A stretch of DNA of 64,000 bases from Hawksworthiomyces lignivorus (GCA_002917075.1 NTMA01000004.1:806001-870000); one strand, 5' to 3'; positions 37,201 to 50,379 are shown, counted from the stretch's first letter. Made by a program: numbers and translations. Notes: generated by a model not told the origin, from the sequence alone.

Positions 37201-40200
37201 GTCTGTTGCTCCATGGCCAAAAGAGGAAAGAGAATAGAAAGCAGGGAGGAGAAAGCGCAGGGAGGGCAGGAAAAGAGTGCCATTGGAGGGTGTGATAAAA
37301 TCGACCTCGACGGTTCGGGCATCTCCATGAACAAATGGGTGTGAGGTGTTTATGATCCTTCCGCTCTCGTGGCTAGCCTTTTCCGTAGAGATTTTCGAAA
37401 CAGTATCTTGGAAATAGCGCTATCGTCTCTGGCAATACCGCAGTGGCAGGTGCTCTGAAGCGCAACGTGATACTCTCCCAGGCCCGATAGCTTTGGTTTC
37501 CCTAGAATCGCAGCCTTTGCTATTCTAGATAACTTGAAAGTGACATGTCACGACTAACTAGAGAAGATAGCCAACAGCGCTACAGCTCAGACGCGGAGAT
37601 AGGTCATCAAGAGCGAAAAACAACCCAAGGGATCCCGTGTTGTTTCTAGATGCTGCTGTTCGTCTCATTTTTTTATTTATTCTATTTTATTTTAATTGTC
37701 GACCCGTACAGTCTCCTTTCTTGCCACGCATTTCTCGTGGATTTTAATTAAAATAATGGGGTATTCGAACTGGTGTGCATGGGTTTAGTACGGCACGGCT
37801 TTTCGTCTCCGTTTCTGTCCTCTACTCCATTTTTAAATGCAGTAGAAGTCTTCTAGAATGGTTCTCTGGAAATGCGTCCAAGTACCCACAGTTGCCTATT
37901 ATGCTGTGGAGGTATGGATATACCCTCGTGCTTGCTATCAAGTACACACTACCGCTCTATCAACCCCCCTGTCAACTCCGATCGCAAAGAGAAAAGGTCT
38001 GTGTGGAATCGCTTTCTCTTCCTACCACCTCTTTGTCGCTTCGGTGACGGTCCTGGCAGATTACGGAGTAAAGTGCAGGCTTATTTTGTATGGCGTAGCG
38101 TATTACACGGGGTACTTTCACGCTATGATCCAACCATGTAATTGCAATTTGGCTCCTGGCAACCCCGTACGAGTAAATTACCAAACAAGGCACTATGTTA
38201 TTCCACCTCGCGTGGAAAACAGGTCGATCTATGCCAAAAGACGGTACACGTTTTATTGTGGTGAAAATAGGCACACCGGCGGCCCGAATAAAAATATCGG
38301 GGGATAGGAATGGGGATTCCGCCAAGTTTAGCTTTGCAACATTACCACAAAATGGAGATACCTATATACTTGCACAATGTAATAGCGCTGTACGTCTTAA
38401 TGTAGGGTTCGTCTTTGCCCATGGAAATATTCTTATCCGTTTGTGAGTCCCATCGCAATATACAGTGTACATACGCAGTACAAATTCGTGTGCGAGCTGT
38501 TTTACCTTTTAGAGTACTGGAGCCTGACTCTCACTTTGTATCGTAGTGGTCTGTATTTCTTTTAGTTTTACGTTGTTTCATCGGTATTCTTTCCCCGTGC
38601 CTTTGCGGATGCAACACCTCTCATACATGTACATCCATCTCCGACAAACAAAGACTTGCGCTTCAACGCATCCGTCAGAGTCTATCCGGAGCCGGTCATT
38701 CTTCAAGTGCAACTCTACAAAAAAAAATTTCCTAAAATTGTTAGCCCTACATGATTCAATGCAAGCCATTTATGCCCATCGTGGTTTACCTCCTGTCGTG
38801 TTACCACACCCTCTAATCCGGACATCATTATCGTGTAAGTCTGACATGGATGGGCGCGGCCCGAGTCTCGTACAGCTACTTGGGAGAGAAGAGGCGCAGT
38901 CGTTTCTGAAATTCATGTCTGTGGCTTCAAAACCAATCGGACACACGGTTTTTAGTTTGCGTCTTCGCCTTGGCTTTTCCAATGCTTTGCTGGCCTGGCT
39001 TGCACCATACAAATATGCAAGGCAAGGTGAGAAATTTTGCTTCGCCTTTTCTGATCTGGTCTTTTGCTTTTGCCTTTCCAATTTTGCACTCTAGCCTCAT
39101 TGAAAAAAAAAATAAAAAAAAAATTTTTTTACAATAAAAAATAAAAATAAAGGAGAGATCTCACGGTGCCCATTGTGGCCTCTGAGGAGCAGTAAATTGC
39201 TCTTGTTTCGCATCAGGGTCTTTCCACCGTGGCGTGCGTTGTCAACAGAAACTTTCGGCGACGAGCACCGACATGTTACGGAGTACGCGACGCACTCCGA
39301 AGAGTTCTGTTTGAGATAAGGTACAGGAGTTTCCACGACAATGGTATTCCGATTTGGACCTAGATGCTTTTCCAGTCACCAGGAGTACAGTATACACCGA
39401 AGGATGCTTTCAAGATCAGCTTCAGGTAAGGCAAAGCCATACTCGTTTTACCTTTGTGAATTTTAGTTACATAGGCTTGCGTTTCAGTGGGGGTAGAAAC
39501 GGGCCTTTTCCAACTGTTGGACAGAAGGATCACCCAAAAGGCTCAGCCGGCAGGCACCAACCGGCAGGCACTAGCCGCTCTCACACACACTGCAACTCCA
39601 GCACCATTGGAAAAATTTCAGGGTATATCGGGGTGGTTTTGGCCTTGCCGGGCTTAACAGGAGAGGAAGCTTTTACGAAATCACCTGCCACAACAGGACA
39701 CCTTCAGCCACGGCGTGCAGACTCTGGAGAGCGCTAAGATTGCATTCACTCTTCGCCGCGGAGGAGCAGTTCTCTTTTTAACTGCCGCGCGATATACACC
39801 GAAACGCCAATCCTCCTTTCTGCGCTTATTCTGAATATCTACTACACGTATACACTGGCTGTTCCCTTGCTGCTCTTGATCCTCCTTTAACTCTTGTTTC
39901 TTAAGTTGGAAATTGGCATCGCGCATTTCAGAGTGGGCTCCACTCGATTTCAGAAGTACCGGTATATATTCAGGGTACACGTCCTTAGGTCTTTTGGTTC
40001 CTGCAGTAGTGCCATGTAGGCTATTGGGTACGTGTACTAGAAGCAATGACCTCTGTGCAGCACTCGTAGGCGCATTCTAATGCGGCTTCCTCCAGCCACG
40101 GAGAGACGATCTAAATTAGGAAACCGCCCCTGATTACAGGCGCCTTTGCTTGTCGTGGTCCACGCCCCCTCTTTCCTCCCTATTTTCTTGTGACAAAGCC

Positions 40201-40290
40201 GTTTGAAACAGGAGCACAGCTTGTTTCTTGATGCTATTTCCAATTATATCTTAACCACCCAAGAACAATGTTATATTGCTTCATAGAGTG

Positions 40291-40331
40291 CCCAACATCC
40301 AACGTCCGGCACCCAACGTCCAACTTCCAAC
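40291..40331 (+). repeat. Imperfect 21-bp tandem repeat
   Basis: Two copies of a unit starting CCCAAC(A/G)TCCAAC lie 21 bases apart, themselves built from smaller CCAAC(G/T)TC words. Confidence 0.5.
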
Positions 40332-43300
40332 GATTTGATACGGATACAAGCAGGGCAATCAATTCACCACACTATCCATGCACCCGCGCGGCCTACTTCC
40401 CCGACCCCTGTGACGTGTGATGGAAGTCTTCCGATCTGTGGTTGGCAAAAGACTAAATACGAAAACGAGAAAGGAGAAGCCAACCACCGGCGTCTCCCCA
40501 TTTATCATCGCTCCTATTGACCCAGCAGATCTCGTGTCTCTTTCCTCCTCCGCGAATAAGATATGGCAATAATGAGAGCAGCATACCAATCACCATCCAA
40601 ATGCATGCGCTTACCGTCATGTGATGGGGAGTCACAGTCGAGCCCCTAGAGCTGCTTTTTGCAGAGCCGCTTCAACCAACTTCATGCATGGTGAGCTCGT
40701 ACTAAACAGGGGCATAACTAATGCCGTATCTATTCTTGTCTCCTCCTGCATAGGCCTACATGCTTGCGGTGCAAGCTGCCTTGTTCAACCGGATGAGGTC
40801 TTGCTGCGCAAGGGTCTTTTGTTTGCACGAATGCGAACGAAGCAAGCTGGAGCAGCACAGCAGCTAGACTAAATTTTTCTTTTCACTGGTGGAGCCAAAA
40901 ATCTGTGCTCACCCAAACCCCTTTTGTCTCCTGCTTCGTGCATCCAGGTAAAGTCAATGACGCTATTGCGATAGGCAGCAAAACGGGGCCATCGACAAAG
41001 AAAGTCAGTATTTTGGGTGTTGCCTGTTTTCTTTCATACGGAGAACATATCTCCTCCCCGGCATTCTCATACCTCGCTTGCAGGTATGTATTCCCCTGCT
41101 TCACCTGCCCAATTCCCGAATCGGCACTCCTCTCCCCCCAAAATCACTATTTTCCCGCTGGATCCAATCGACCGGGAGAGCCTTGCAAGATCCACTAAGG
41201 TTACAGAACCCGAAAGGAAAATAGCTATCATGAGAGTCCACCATTGCAAGCACTAATCACACATCTTGACTGCAACCCCCTTTTTATTTCTCACTTTTCA
41301 TATTTCAGCATTCCCGACAAAGGGCCTCCTAGTGGAGCCTTCATACTGGCAATCTTCTTCCTACGGGGCATAACGTAGAAGAATGGTAACTTCAATCGCT
41401 CACCACTACGAAGCTTCACGTCAGCCAGTAACCCACGCTTCTTCTATCCTTGTGGTATATGTCCATCCTGGTATCTTCCTGTTAGATACCGGTCGGGATG
41501 TATCGACCGAAGTTAAAAAGCACCCTACAGAAAGCCCGGATCATACCAAGCACAGATGCAAAATCCCACATACAGGTCAGATGCGGCTTAAAACACCCCA
41601 TGAGACGCTATCTGCTAGAGTGCACTTTAAACTACCAGTGTAATGTCTTAATTGTGTAAATGCAGCAGGCTCTTCGGCGGTGAGATGGCTCTCGATTGCA
41701 AAGAAGGGGTAGGTAGAGAGTACGGAGAAAGGACCGGGGACGGACCTCTTCCCCTTCTCAGTAACAGCTCAAGTTTTTACTATGCATGATGAAGCCCAGT
41801 AGTTCATCTGTTCCTGTGTGCATATGTGCATGGTGTATATATGCAGTTTTCGTTCGCATTAACCATACAGACTACCTTTATGTACAACGCAATACAGAAA
41901 AGAGAATAAGACGGTCGCATCAAGTGAAGCTCCCTAGCAACTTGTTAAACAAGTTCACTGATTTACCAGCTATTTGAATGCTGGGACCGGGGAAAGCATC
42001 CGTTCTATTGGGTCCACCAGAGACCCTTGCTAGACCGTTAGTGTCTTCAACGGTCCCAGGGTCCTTTCCTCTTTTCCTCTGCCTTCGACTCCTTCTTCGC
42101 GACGCCCAAGAGAAGCTTCAGCGACCCTGTTTTATGGTTCTATGCAACATTCTGCGTTGCACCCACACAAGAAACAAGGGCTCTCACGCCTTCAGCGAAG
42201 ACGAGATTTGCACTAGCGTCTTCCACCAAGCCTACGGGACGGGTTCCTAGCCCGCTACCAAATGTCCCAACCACACTTTTTTGAAGGCGATGATAGAAAT
42301 GTAGTATCTCTTCTGGGGTACTTTCGACACAAGTCTCTCCCCATGTTTAATTAAGCAGAGGACACACCCCCTCCACCTTGACCGTTCGGAGGCGTCTCTG
42401 TTTGTCAACACCGTTTCCCAATCAGGAAACCAATTTACCAAACGAACATGAAAAGGAACAACGCAACCGGTTGTCTGCCCCCTTTTTGCCCGTTTCTGAG
42501 AGTTCGCGTTAGTACACTAGTCTAGATCTGGAATCGACCACGGAAAAAGAAGAAGACGTTGATCTTTCTATTTGTTCTTTCTGGAGACCCTTTTCGTCCT
42601 CAGTTTGTCCTTTCTATGAACGCCTCAGAGAGCACACGCCCGTGCGGTATGTCTAACCGAAGTTAAAAGATTTTCTCTTGAACTTTGGGTACACTCCCTC
42701 TCGAAATCACCCCCGTTTCCCACGCGACGAGATCTGCAGCATCAGGGGCAGCCTCTATAGTGAACTTCTGCCTGCAAATATTGCACAACCTAGCTGTATT
42801 TTTTTTCCCTCTTTTTTGCCTGCCTTCTCATGGAACGGGAACCCGCCCGACCATCAAGCCGGATATGTGTTTGAAGGCGTACATCGCAGTAATAGTTTTC
42901 TGATTATTTGAGTCTTCAGCGTGCGGTCATCCGAACTGCCTTCCCGTCCTTCCCCATGGGCATAAGGTGAGCAGTCATTTTTCAGCTGCCTTGCTCTCCC
43001 GTCTCCGACCCGAGGTTGATTGCCCTGCCGAAGGAGCAATTCGGTCGGCTGTAGACATTCTCAAGCAAAGGAAAAAAATTTCTTTGTGTTGCTCGGCAAG
43101 GTGATTGAAAGTTCATGTTCCCGTCGGATTTGTTGTGTTGCATGCCATGGTAGAAAATATCTTCAATAATGAGACATGACATTCTCTAACAAATTTCGTG
43201 GTGACATGGTTCTTCGGCGAGCAGGCAACCAAATTTGAAAACAAATAATATCAAGCGGCACTTCGTACATGAAATAAAATTAGAACGCCTCGACTAAAAA

Positions 43301-45798
43301 CCGTTGAACCACTGGACCGCTGCTCTCGGAGCACGGATGTGCCTAGTAATAGCGCAATGACCTGTAATTCGTTTTTCTCATCGACGATTCTTCCGCACGA
43401 TGGTCTGCCAGCCAGCTACCGTAAAAAATTATAGAATTTCATAAATCACTCACATGTGGCAGACCGTCGGTGAATGGCTCGATTTCAATACTCGGTGAGA
43501 GAAGCGGATCCCCAAGGTGTGCATTGAAGATGTAAATTATAGTTGGTCTGGAGTCGTATTAGTTCAACGTGAACATCACGGAGAATATGCCGTGTCCAGA
43601 CACTGGAGCATAAGCAGGTTCACGCTCTCGTAGCTCGTAACACATTGTATTATGTGCCAAGTTTTCAGCAAACAGAGCACATTGCGTGCCGCCTATATGA
43701 TTATAGCGACGTCTGGACGGACCGATGGAGCCGGAAATTTACCAAACGTATCAATTTCTTTCCTTGTTTTAGTCTTTTATCTCTTTTCGCCCTGTTTTCC
43801 GTCCATCTTGTTTATTTCGTGAGCTTCATCCAAGTAAAGACGATGCAAAAATCGAATGCGGATGATGCGTAGTCGTGAGTTGAGCCAACTCATGATCTGC
43901 GGCCATCTGCTATGAGGATAGCAAGATAACAGAAGGTCTTGGAGTCGATGTTGCAGTACGCCAGCCGGGTGTACGATGTTCATGCTGCTACATATTCAAT
44001 TTGCTCTCTTACGTTGTTATCTTTTTCTCTTCTGTCTCTAGTTTTATCTTCTACGAAGGCTTTTCTATTTTGGCTCGACTACCTTGTTCCGCCTTTCATC
44101 CCGTCCCCCGCAAATTGATATGCTTTCTAGCCTTGCTACGATGTAGATTATTTACGAGAGCAGGCAGTGGAAGCTTCAAAAGAAATGGCCTTATTAAGTT
44201 TGATGTAGGTGTCCCGCCATGACGGCAGCGTTTTTGAAATGCTTGCCTTCTGGCTTTGGCTATTTTCATCTCTTGGAAAGTTCACATATGGCTCAACTAT
44301 TCGATTTGTGCCCCCGTCTTCTAATCTCCTTATGCCTACACCCACGGGACAACAGACAAGGAATATTCGTGTTATTTTAAAATAAGCAATAAGCACGAAT
44401 CTGTCGTTTCGCACTCAATGTCGGCCGTGGCCGACGGAAGACGATGTTGCCGGGACATTGGCGAAAGTGTGAACGCGAGAAGACACAACATGGGTAAAAG
44501 AAAAATGGCGCAGTACAGCAGCCGAATTTTTACATTTCTTTTATTCCTTCTCTTTTTTCACTTCTTCTGTACTGCGGTAAGTGACTCTTGTCCTGCGCTG
44601 GTATCTCTGGCTTTTACCTTCGTCGACGCACAGAGCCATCAGAGCGCACAAGGCGAAAGGCAAGCGAGGTTTCTAGAGGAGAGCAAAAACGACAAAAAAA
44701 ATCTCTCGCGTCCTGGCTCTGATGTAAAACGGCCGGTGAAGACAAAATAAAGGCAAGCTTTTACTGCTTGTCGTTCTTTTGGGTCGTAATGAAAGACAGA
44801 CGAGCAGAGTTGAGACGATGAATTTATGCGCGACCGGACCCATCACCCCTCGTCGTTCTGGAAGATGAGATCGTCCGCTGATGCAGCATCGGGGCAATCA
44901 TGAAGAGGCAATCATGAAGAGAAGCAGAGAAGAGACAGATGACCAAGAATGCGTGGCGATCGACCGGGATCTGTCTGGGCCATTGATTGCTCTTTTGTTC
45001 TTTTTGGCCTTCTTTATTTCCATTTTCTTTTCTTCTTTCGATCTGCCTGAAAAAAATTCTACACACGAGCTTCTCCACCCTACCCCAGAGTTTTTATGCA
45101 GCGGTCGCGGACGAGACGAACCACGGGGGCACGCTTTGCATGAACAGGAAGATCAGGGCGGGTTGAGGCGTACTCTCCTCGCTCATCGACTGAGGGTCCG
45201 TCTCCGCAGATCATAGCGTTCCGATGGTGCATTGTTCCAAATTGTCCAAGCAACGAAACGCTACATGGCTTTGACATTGCGGCAAGAACTGCGACCGATA
45301 GACGCAAATCGATCATGACGAAGAAATAGAATTGGCGCGTCACTGCCATACATGCCGTCTTGTGACTCGTTCCCACCACAGAGCCTCTTCTAACCAGTTG
45401 AGATACAGGTATTGAAAGCTGCGTGTAATGGAGATTGAGCTTTTTCGGAATATATCAGGCGACAGTCCATTCAGATACTCTCGTCACTCAAAATATCATT
45501 GTTTGGCAGAGTTATGTTAATTCGGCGATTGAAAATTTTCATAGTTGAAATTTCTATGCAGAGGTCCTACAATACAGTTTCTAAGTAGAAAACTGGCATT
45601 TGAAGCGGTGACAAAGCCCGTCGTCTTCAATTTGGTTGCCAGGCATGTAACTTACATGACCCAGAAGGAGTTATTCGGCAGCTTAGAAAATAGGTGACAA
45701 AAAAGAAGAGCAAGCTTGGGATTTATCTACTAGGTATGCTGCAATTACAATATGATTCAGTGGCGTATCTCTGTTTCTTTGATTGCCCTATCCAGTTG

Positions 45799-45817
45799 TT
45801 TTTTTTTTTTTTTTTTT
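45799..45817 (+). repeat. Homopolymer T19
   Basis: A run of 19 T lies in the gene desert, about 750 bp before the deaminase relic. Confidence 0.9.
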
Positions 45818-46571
45818 CTTCTTCAAATCAATTACTTTCGGCGCATACTCTGAGCTCTATTCGGTTTGCAACAAACAGCTGCTTCGTCAGCTAGCATGCG
45901 CAGCCTCATCAGCTATACAGGGACGCTTGGCGCTGGTGCCGCACGCATGATGCAAGCGCTTAGTTCTTGAGGGCAGCAGGGAATTGAAAAGGTGCTGCAT
46001 TCGGCCTTTGAAACATTCGAATTGCTCAAGACGACAAGAAAACAAGTAGAAACTCGCGTTTAAACGCTACTCTGCGCGACAGGCTCAAGGTGCAGGTCAA
46101 GCTGAAGACAATGTGCTGTTTCATTATCCAAATCTCGGCGGCAACTACGGGCTGTCTATAAATATTACTAGTTCTCCTATTGTATACCGAAAAAAAAAAG
46201 TTCAGCTATTCTATTCAGTGTTAGGGGAAGAAGTGTATGAGGCTCTGCTGCAGCATTGTGTAATTGAAGGGGCTTTAGAATACACATTTAAATATACGCA
46301 CTCAAGCAGCGAGCATTGGTGCTTGATTATGTTACACTTGTAGATAGGAGGACAACTCCTCTAACAACTCCTGCTTTCGTAGCTATCTTGCTCACGATCC
46401 TTGAGAAGCCTTTTCAGCATTATCACTCTCGTCAGTCAGCTCGGTCCTACAAAGGCCACTAATTTCGCGTGTGTGATAATATCGCATATGCTGGAGCGCA
46501 GAAAGAAGTAGTTCGCTTTGCAGGGTCTAACCATCAACATTCAGTATTAAAACAGAGGAATTGCTCTCGTT

Positions 46572-48180
46572 ATGGGCCTCAAAACATACGGCGCCGATCT
46601 GCCGACAGAGGAGAACTCCCTTGGCTCCGAGTCGCAAGAAGGAAAGCTCACTCCTAACACTGAAAGCATCAAAATTATTATTCCGCAACAAGATGAAAGC
46701 ATCTGGGATGACCCAAAGCTCAGGGACCAAGAGAAGTGGATCAACGCCGCTGTTTATCTATTGGCAAAGCAACAGCGACAGCAAAGAGTTGGTGAGTATA
46801 GATGAAAAGGAGATATTGCGAGAAATACTATAGAGACATTGTCGATTGCGGCTTTCTCATGTTTGTCGTGTCTCCCACTAATAATAACTGGAAACAGAGT
46901 AGACCCCCCGACAGGACGAGAAGAACCATATAAAACGATTTCTAGATCGTCTGGCGCTGCTATTTGCCAACAAGAAGAACAAAGAGACGCCGAGACACGT
47001 CACGGCGACGGCCCTTGTTGACGAGGAAGCTACGGCAACATCTTATATTCTGATCGCTAAGAACGATGGACCAGGGGCTGGAGATGAGTCCACTAGGCAA
47101 CTACTTGAAGATTGGCTTAATATGAGCGCGGATGAGTGCTGCGATCCTAGCAGCGAGAACCAATATTGGCAAATGGTATTGGATCACTGGAGGGAGCGAA
47201 TCGCTCATTACTCTAATCGTGCTAGGGGTGCAGATCTAGAGAGCTTGCGAGCATCCAAAGACGAGATTGCTCAAAGTTTAAGCAACAATATGAGAGACTC
47301 CAACAAGCATTTTAACCAAGACTCCTTCAATGTCGAGTGGAAGGAACTTCAAAATAACCTTCGGCGAGTTACTCGGAAGGACAATGAAAACTGGGCAGAA
47401 TATTACAGGTTCTGGCAACAAAGCGAACGTCAAGAGTATCCCGTTCACACGACACTTGAATCACCTGCGAGTAAATATTGCTCCTATATATACTGGATAG
47501 AAATGCTTGGTATGCCCATGTCGATATGGAGCTCGTTGCTGCGGTTTCGGGAGCTGAGTGACGATCGGCGCATTCGCGTCGTCTTTGTTCAAAGGCCAGA
47601 ACTGTCTCATGCTGCGCAATTTCTAGACAGAAGCGTCATCGTTGCCATGTTGGAAGGTTGGAAGCAATCTGGAATAGTCGACACGGGTACTGCACTGAAA
47701 GAGGCAGAAAAAGCCAAGAAAATCCAAACCAAGTACCTGCACTGCGAACTTCAGATACTGATGGTCCTGGATCAAGTCAGCCAAGATCCCGAACGGAGAT
47801 ACACCTCGCACAAATTCATAGGTGGCAGCAAATTGTCGTGCCACATGTGCTGGTAAATCTTAAAGGGACGTGAATTCAGCACACGAGGCACCCACGGCAA
47901 GGTGTCGGAGAACTGTGTTTTTCCCTTTCCCCGGTCCATGGATGGCATGGCTGAGAGATTTGAAGATCTTGCAAACACACGGAAAGATTGGTTCAAGCAA
48001 CATCCTGATGGGAATTTCACAGACTGGCAGATTCGCAGAGACACCGATCCTATGTCTACGACGCGAAACAATTTTGACAGGGTAAAGCATCACGAAATAT
48101 TTAGCTATTAACCGTTTGTAACTAACCGAAGTCTATATCCAGGATAGAGACACAGAGACAGCTAGGGAGCCTAGGTCTAA
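46572..48180 (+). pseudogene. OTT_1508-like nucleotide/nucleic-acid deaminase, broken
   Basis: The deduced protein matches the fungal OTT_1508-like branch of the cytidine-deaminase fold. This branch is known to have expanded in fungi and its substrates are undefined. Exon 1 starts at ATG 46572 (MGLKTYGADL) and ends at about 46791. After an intron of about 130 nt, the frame resumes near 46914 (DEKNHIKRFLDRLALLF) and stays open. It shows a VTATALVDEEATATSYILI strand pair, the zinc/proton-transfer motif HCE (47740-47748) and the zinc cysteines CHMC (47839-47850). The next codon but one is TAA (47854-47856). The same frame continues with the family's TRGTHGKV segment and FEDLANTRKDWFKQHPDG, and an apparent 61-nt intron follows at 48082-48142. 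The in-frame stop sits inside the conserved core, so I call it a pseudogene unless the stop is read through. Confidence 0.8.
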
Positions 48181-48221
48181 AATGTCATCGGCCTTCCGAT
48201 CCGGGATGCCCTTTTCAAAAA

Positions 48222-49548
48222 TTGCCGAAAAGCACTCCAAGGCAAGGCGGATTTGCCACTGTATACCCAGCATATCGCCAAAAGGAAGATGATACACTGT
48301 CTGCTGTCTATGCTCTAAAAAAGGTGGTCATAGACTGTGACTTCAAGCTTGAAAAGGTACAGAGCGAGATTCGCATTCTCAGAACAATCAAAGACCGCCG
48401 ACATCCGAACATACTGAACTTTGAAGATGCCTTTTTCGACGCTTCCGATCCTCGCATAGTGTATCTAGTGACATTCCATTGGGCGCCAGTCACACTGCAA
48501 GACCTGTTCACAAGCCTGGTCAAGGGAAGCACGCCTCCAGGGTGGTATCATGATAGAAGCCTGGATCCGTGGCCGTCCGTCGCCAGACAGTGTCTAGAAG
48601 GCTTGGCCCATTTGCATAAAAACGATATCAAGCACAAGGACGTGAAACCAGCCAATATTCTCTTGCATGTTGTAGAGCGGCACTGAGGTCCGTCCCATTA
48701 TTGCTGATTTCAATATTAGAAAAGAAAACTACGACACACCAAGGCCGACCGACAGTCACGGCACATCCGAGTTCATGGCACCTAAGCAGTTTCGGTCCGG
48801 TGGCTAGATAGGAACACTGCAATCAGATATATGGTCTATGGGCTGCTGCTTCTCCTTTATTTTAGTCTTGCTACGCTCAGGACGAGAGCAGTTACGCTCT
48901 TTTTGGCACGAAGTCATGCGGCCTCGACGTTCAGGGTTCCGCGACACCTCAAACCAAAAGCGGCTCTGGGAGATCTTGGAACTTCCTGACAGGGATCAAG
49001 GCTCAAAAAAGGCAGACGTGGTGGTTTTCGTGAGGGAATTTGGGTACCTGGTCAGAAACATGTTGAACAAGAAGTATGGCGAGAGACCTGATTCGCGGAG
49101 CGCTCTTTTTTCCATGACAGAACTAGAATGCCGTGTGCGAGTTATAAGGTTGGATCTCCCAAAGATGAGCATTTTCATCTATTCGTCCAGCTTGACGCGG
49201 CAATGGGAACTCAACAAGGAAGATCTTCCAACTGTCGGTAAGCTGGAAGAACACTGTCGCATTATATTTGAACAGGAGTTCTTACCGCAATACGGGTATA
49301 TTTCAAGACAATTTCTAAGGGCTTTTGAACCTGAAGTCGTCGCCCATTCAACTGCGTCGGATGGCTCTGAGCACATTTTACCACTTCCTTCTAAGGCAGC
49401 AATCCTCGACTCGAACGGCCTGCTGCCCATTGTGAAAAAAACGCGAAAGTTCAAACAGAAGCTCAGGCCCTTTATTGGCTCTTCTCGACACTTGGGCGAT
49501 TATCCGAAGAGTTCTATACATATTTATCCGAAGAGTTCCAACAGCTAG
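48222..49548 (+). pseudogene. Protein kinase domain relic, frameshifted
   Basis: This is a Ser/Thr-type kinase domain. The first part (48222-48686) has a glycine-rich loop (RQGGFATVY), the lysine strand YALKKV, a helix C region and the catalytic loop HKDVKPANILL (HKD at 48633-48641), then stops at TGA (48684-48686). One base out of frame, the chain resumes with VRPIIADFN (48706-48714; DFN instead of DFG), GTSEFMAPKQ (APE is APK), a second stop TAG (48805-48807), then SDIWSMGC and about 235 residues to 49548. The C-terminal tail has no domain I recognise. A frameshift, a stop and altered DFG/APE motifs mark it as decayed. Its first kinase strand starts about 130 bp after the deaminase frame ends, so both may once have been one gene. 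Confidence 0.8.
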
Positions 49549-50379
49549 AAAGGACTTCCGGGTATCGATGCAACGGATTTCAATGGGAAATTTAGTGTTG
49601 TTAAGAACTACTTTCGTTTTCTAAATGTTAGGCTTTTTATGTATTAGTACGCTTGCATTTTCTGCTGTTTCTGGTCGAATCTCCCTTTGGTAAAGAGCAT
49701 TAATCTGTATTCAAAATTCTCCTCTATATTCTTTGCTCCATATTCCTTGCGTCCTTCCAGTTTCTGATTGTGAGGTCTTTCCTGTCTCACATTCAACCTA
49801 AGCCTGATGATGGAAGAGGGCGACACTGAGCCAAAAAGGTCACTGGGTTTCAGCTGCTTCTATTTTACTCGTTAGACCGAGCTGTCATAGCTTAGCTTCT
49901 TAGAAAAGTAGATATACACGAAAAGTCTACATTTAAATACTATTATTTTATTATTATTACATTTTTTTTCTGATAGCAAACATTTAGGGGACGTAGAACA
50001 AACCCTGGGCCTTAAGACTGGCTGTGCTGTGGGAGCCTCATTTCTGCTGGGTGAGAAACTGTATGTAGTATTAGCTTATTGGCGCAACATCTCATGTGTG
50101 CAGCCAGAAGGTCTCGGTGTCCCCACCCCCTCCCAATAGCGACTGTCAATGTGGGGCGAAGTCGTACCGCAAGCTCCAGAGCATCAGAAAGTCAAGCCCC
50201 GCACACGACAATTAGCGGTGCAGGCAGATAGATATGTAGCACTGATCAGATAAATCAATTCCCATCTCTCGCGAACATCGCCGCCCACTTGCGCCTTGTC
50301 TCTTCGCACGCACGATACTTTTGTCTCCACTGCCCGCGTTCCCCTCTCCGCCTAACCCCCCCTCTCTCCTTCCCCAAGC
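49549..50379. promoter_or_regulatory. Intergenic with the ARPC5 promoter and leader
   Basis: No gene is seen. The last 70 bases before the ARPC5 start are strongly pyrimidine-rich (CCCCTCTCC, CCTCTCTCCTTCC), a usual core-promoter/leader feature in ascomycetes. The left part is AT-rich. Confidence 0.6.

Larger units (their letters stand above)
31386..46571. other. Gene desert, right part
   Basis: No gene is recognised in about 15 kb. It opens with a pyrimidine-rich block (31390-31560). It contains further TACGGAGTAC-like words (31688, 32373, 33617, 38062, 39277), an A16 run, a T19 run and a short tandem repeat near 40.3 kb. Open frames reach at most about 200 codons (33640-34239) and look like chance frames: low complexity, no motif, overlapping on both strands. 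No transposon protein, tRNA or rRNA is seen. Confidence 0.45.
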
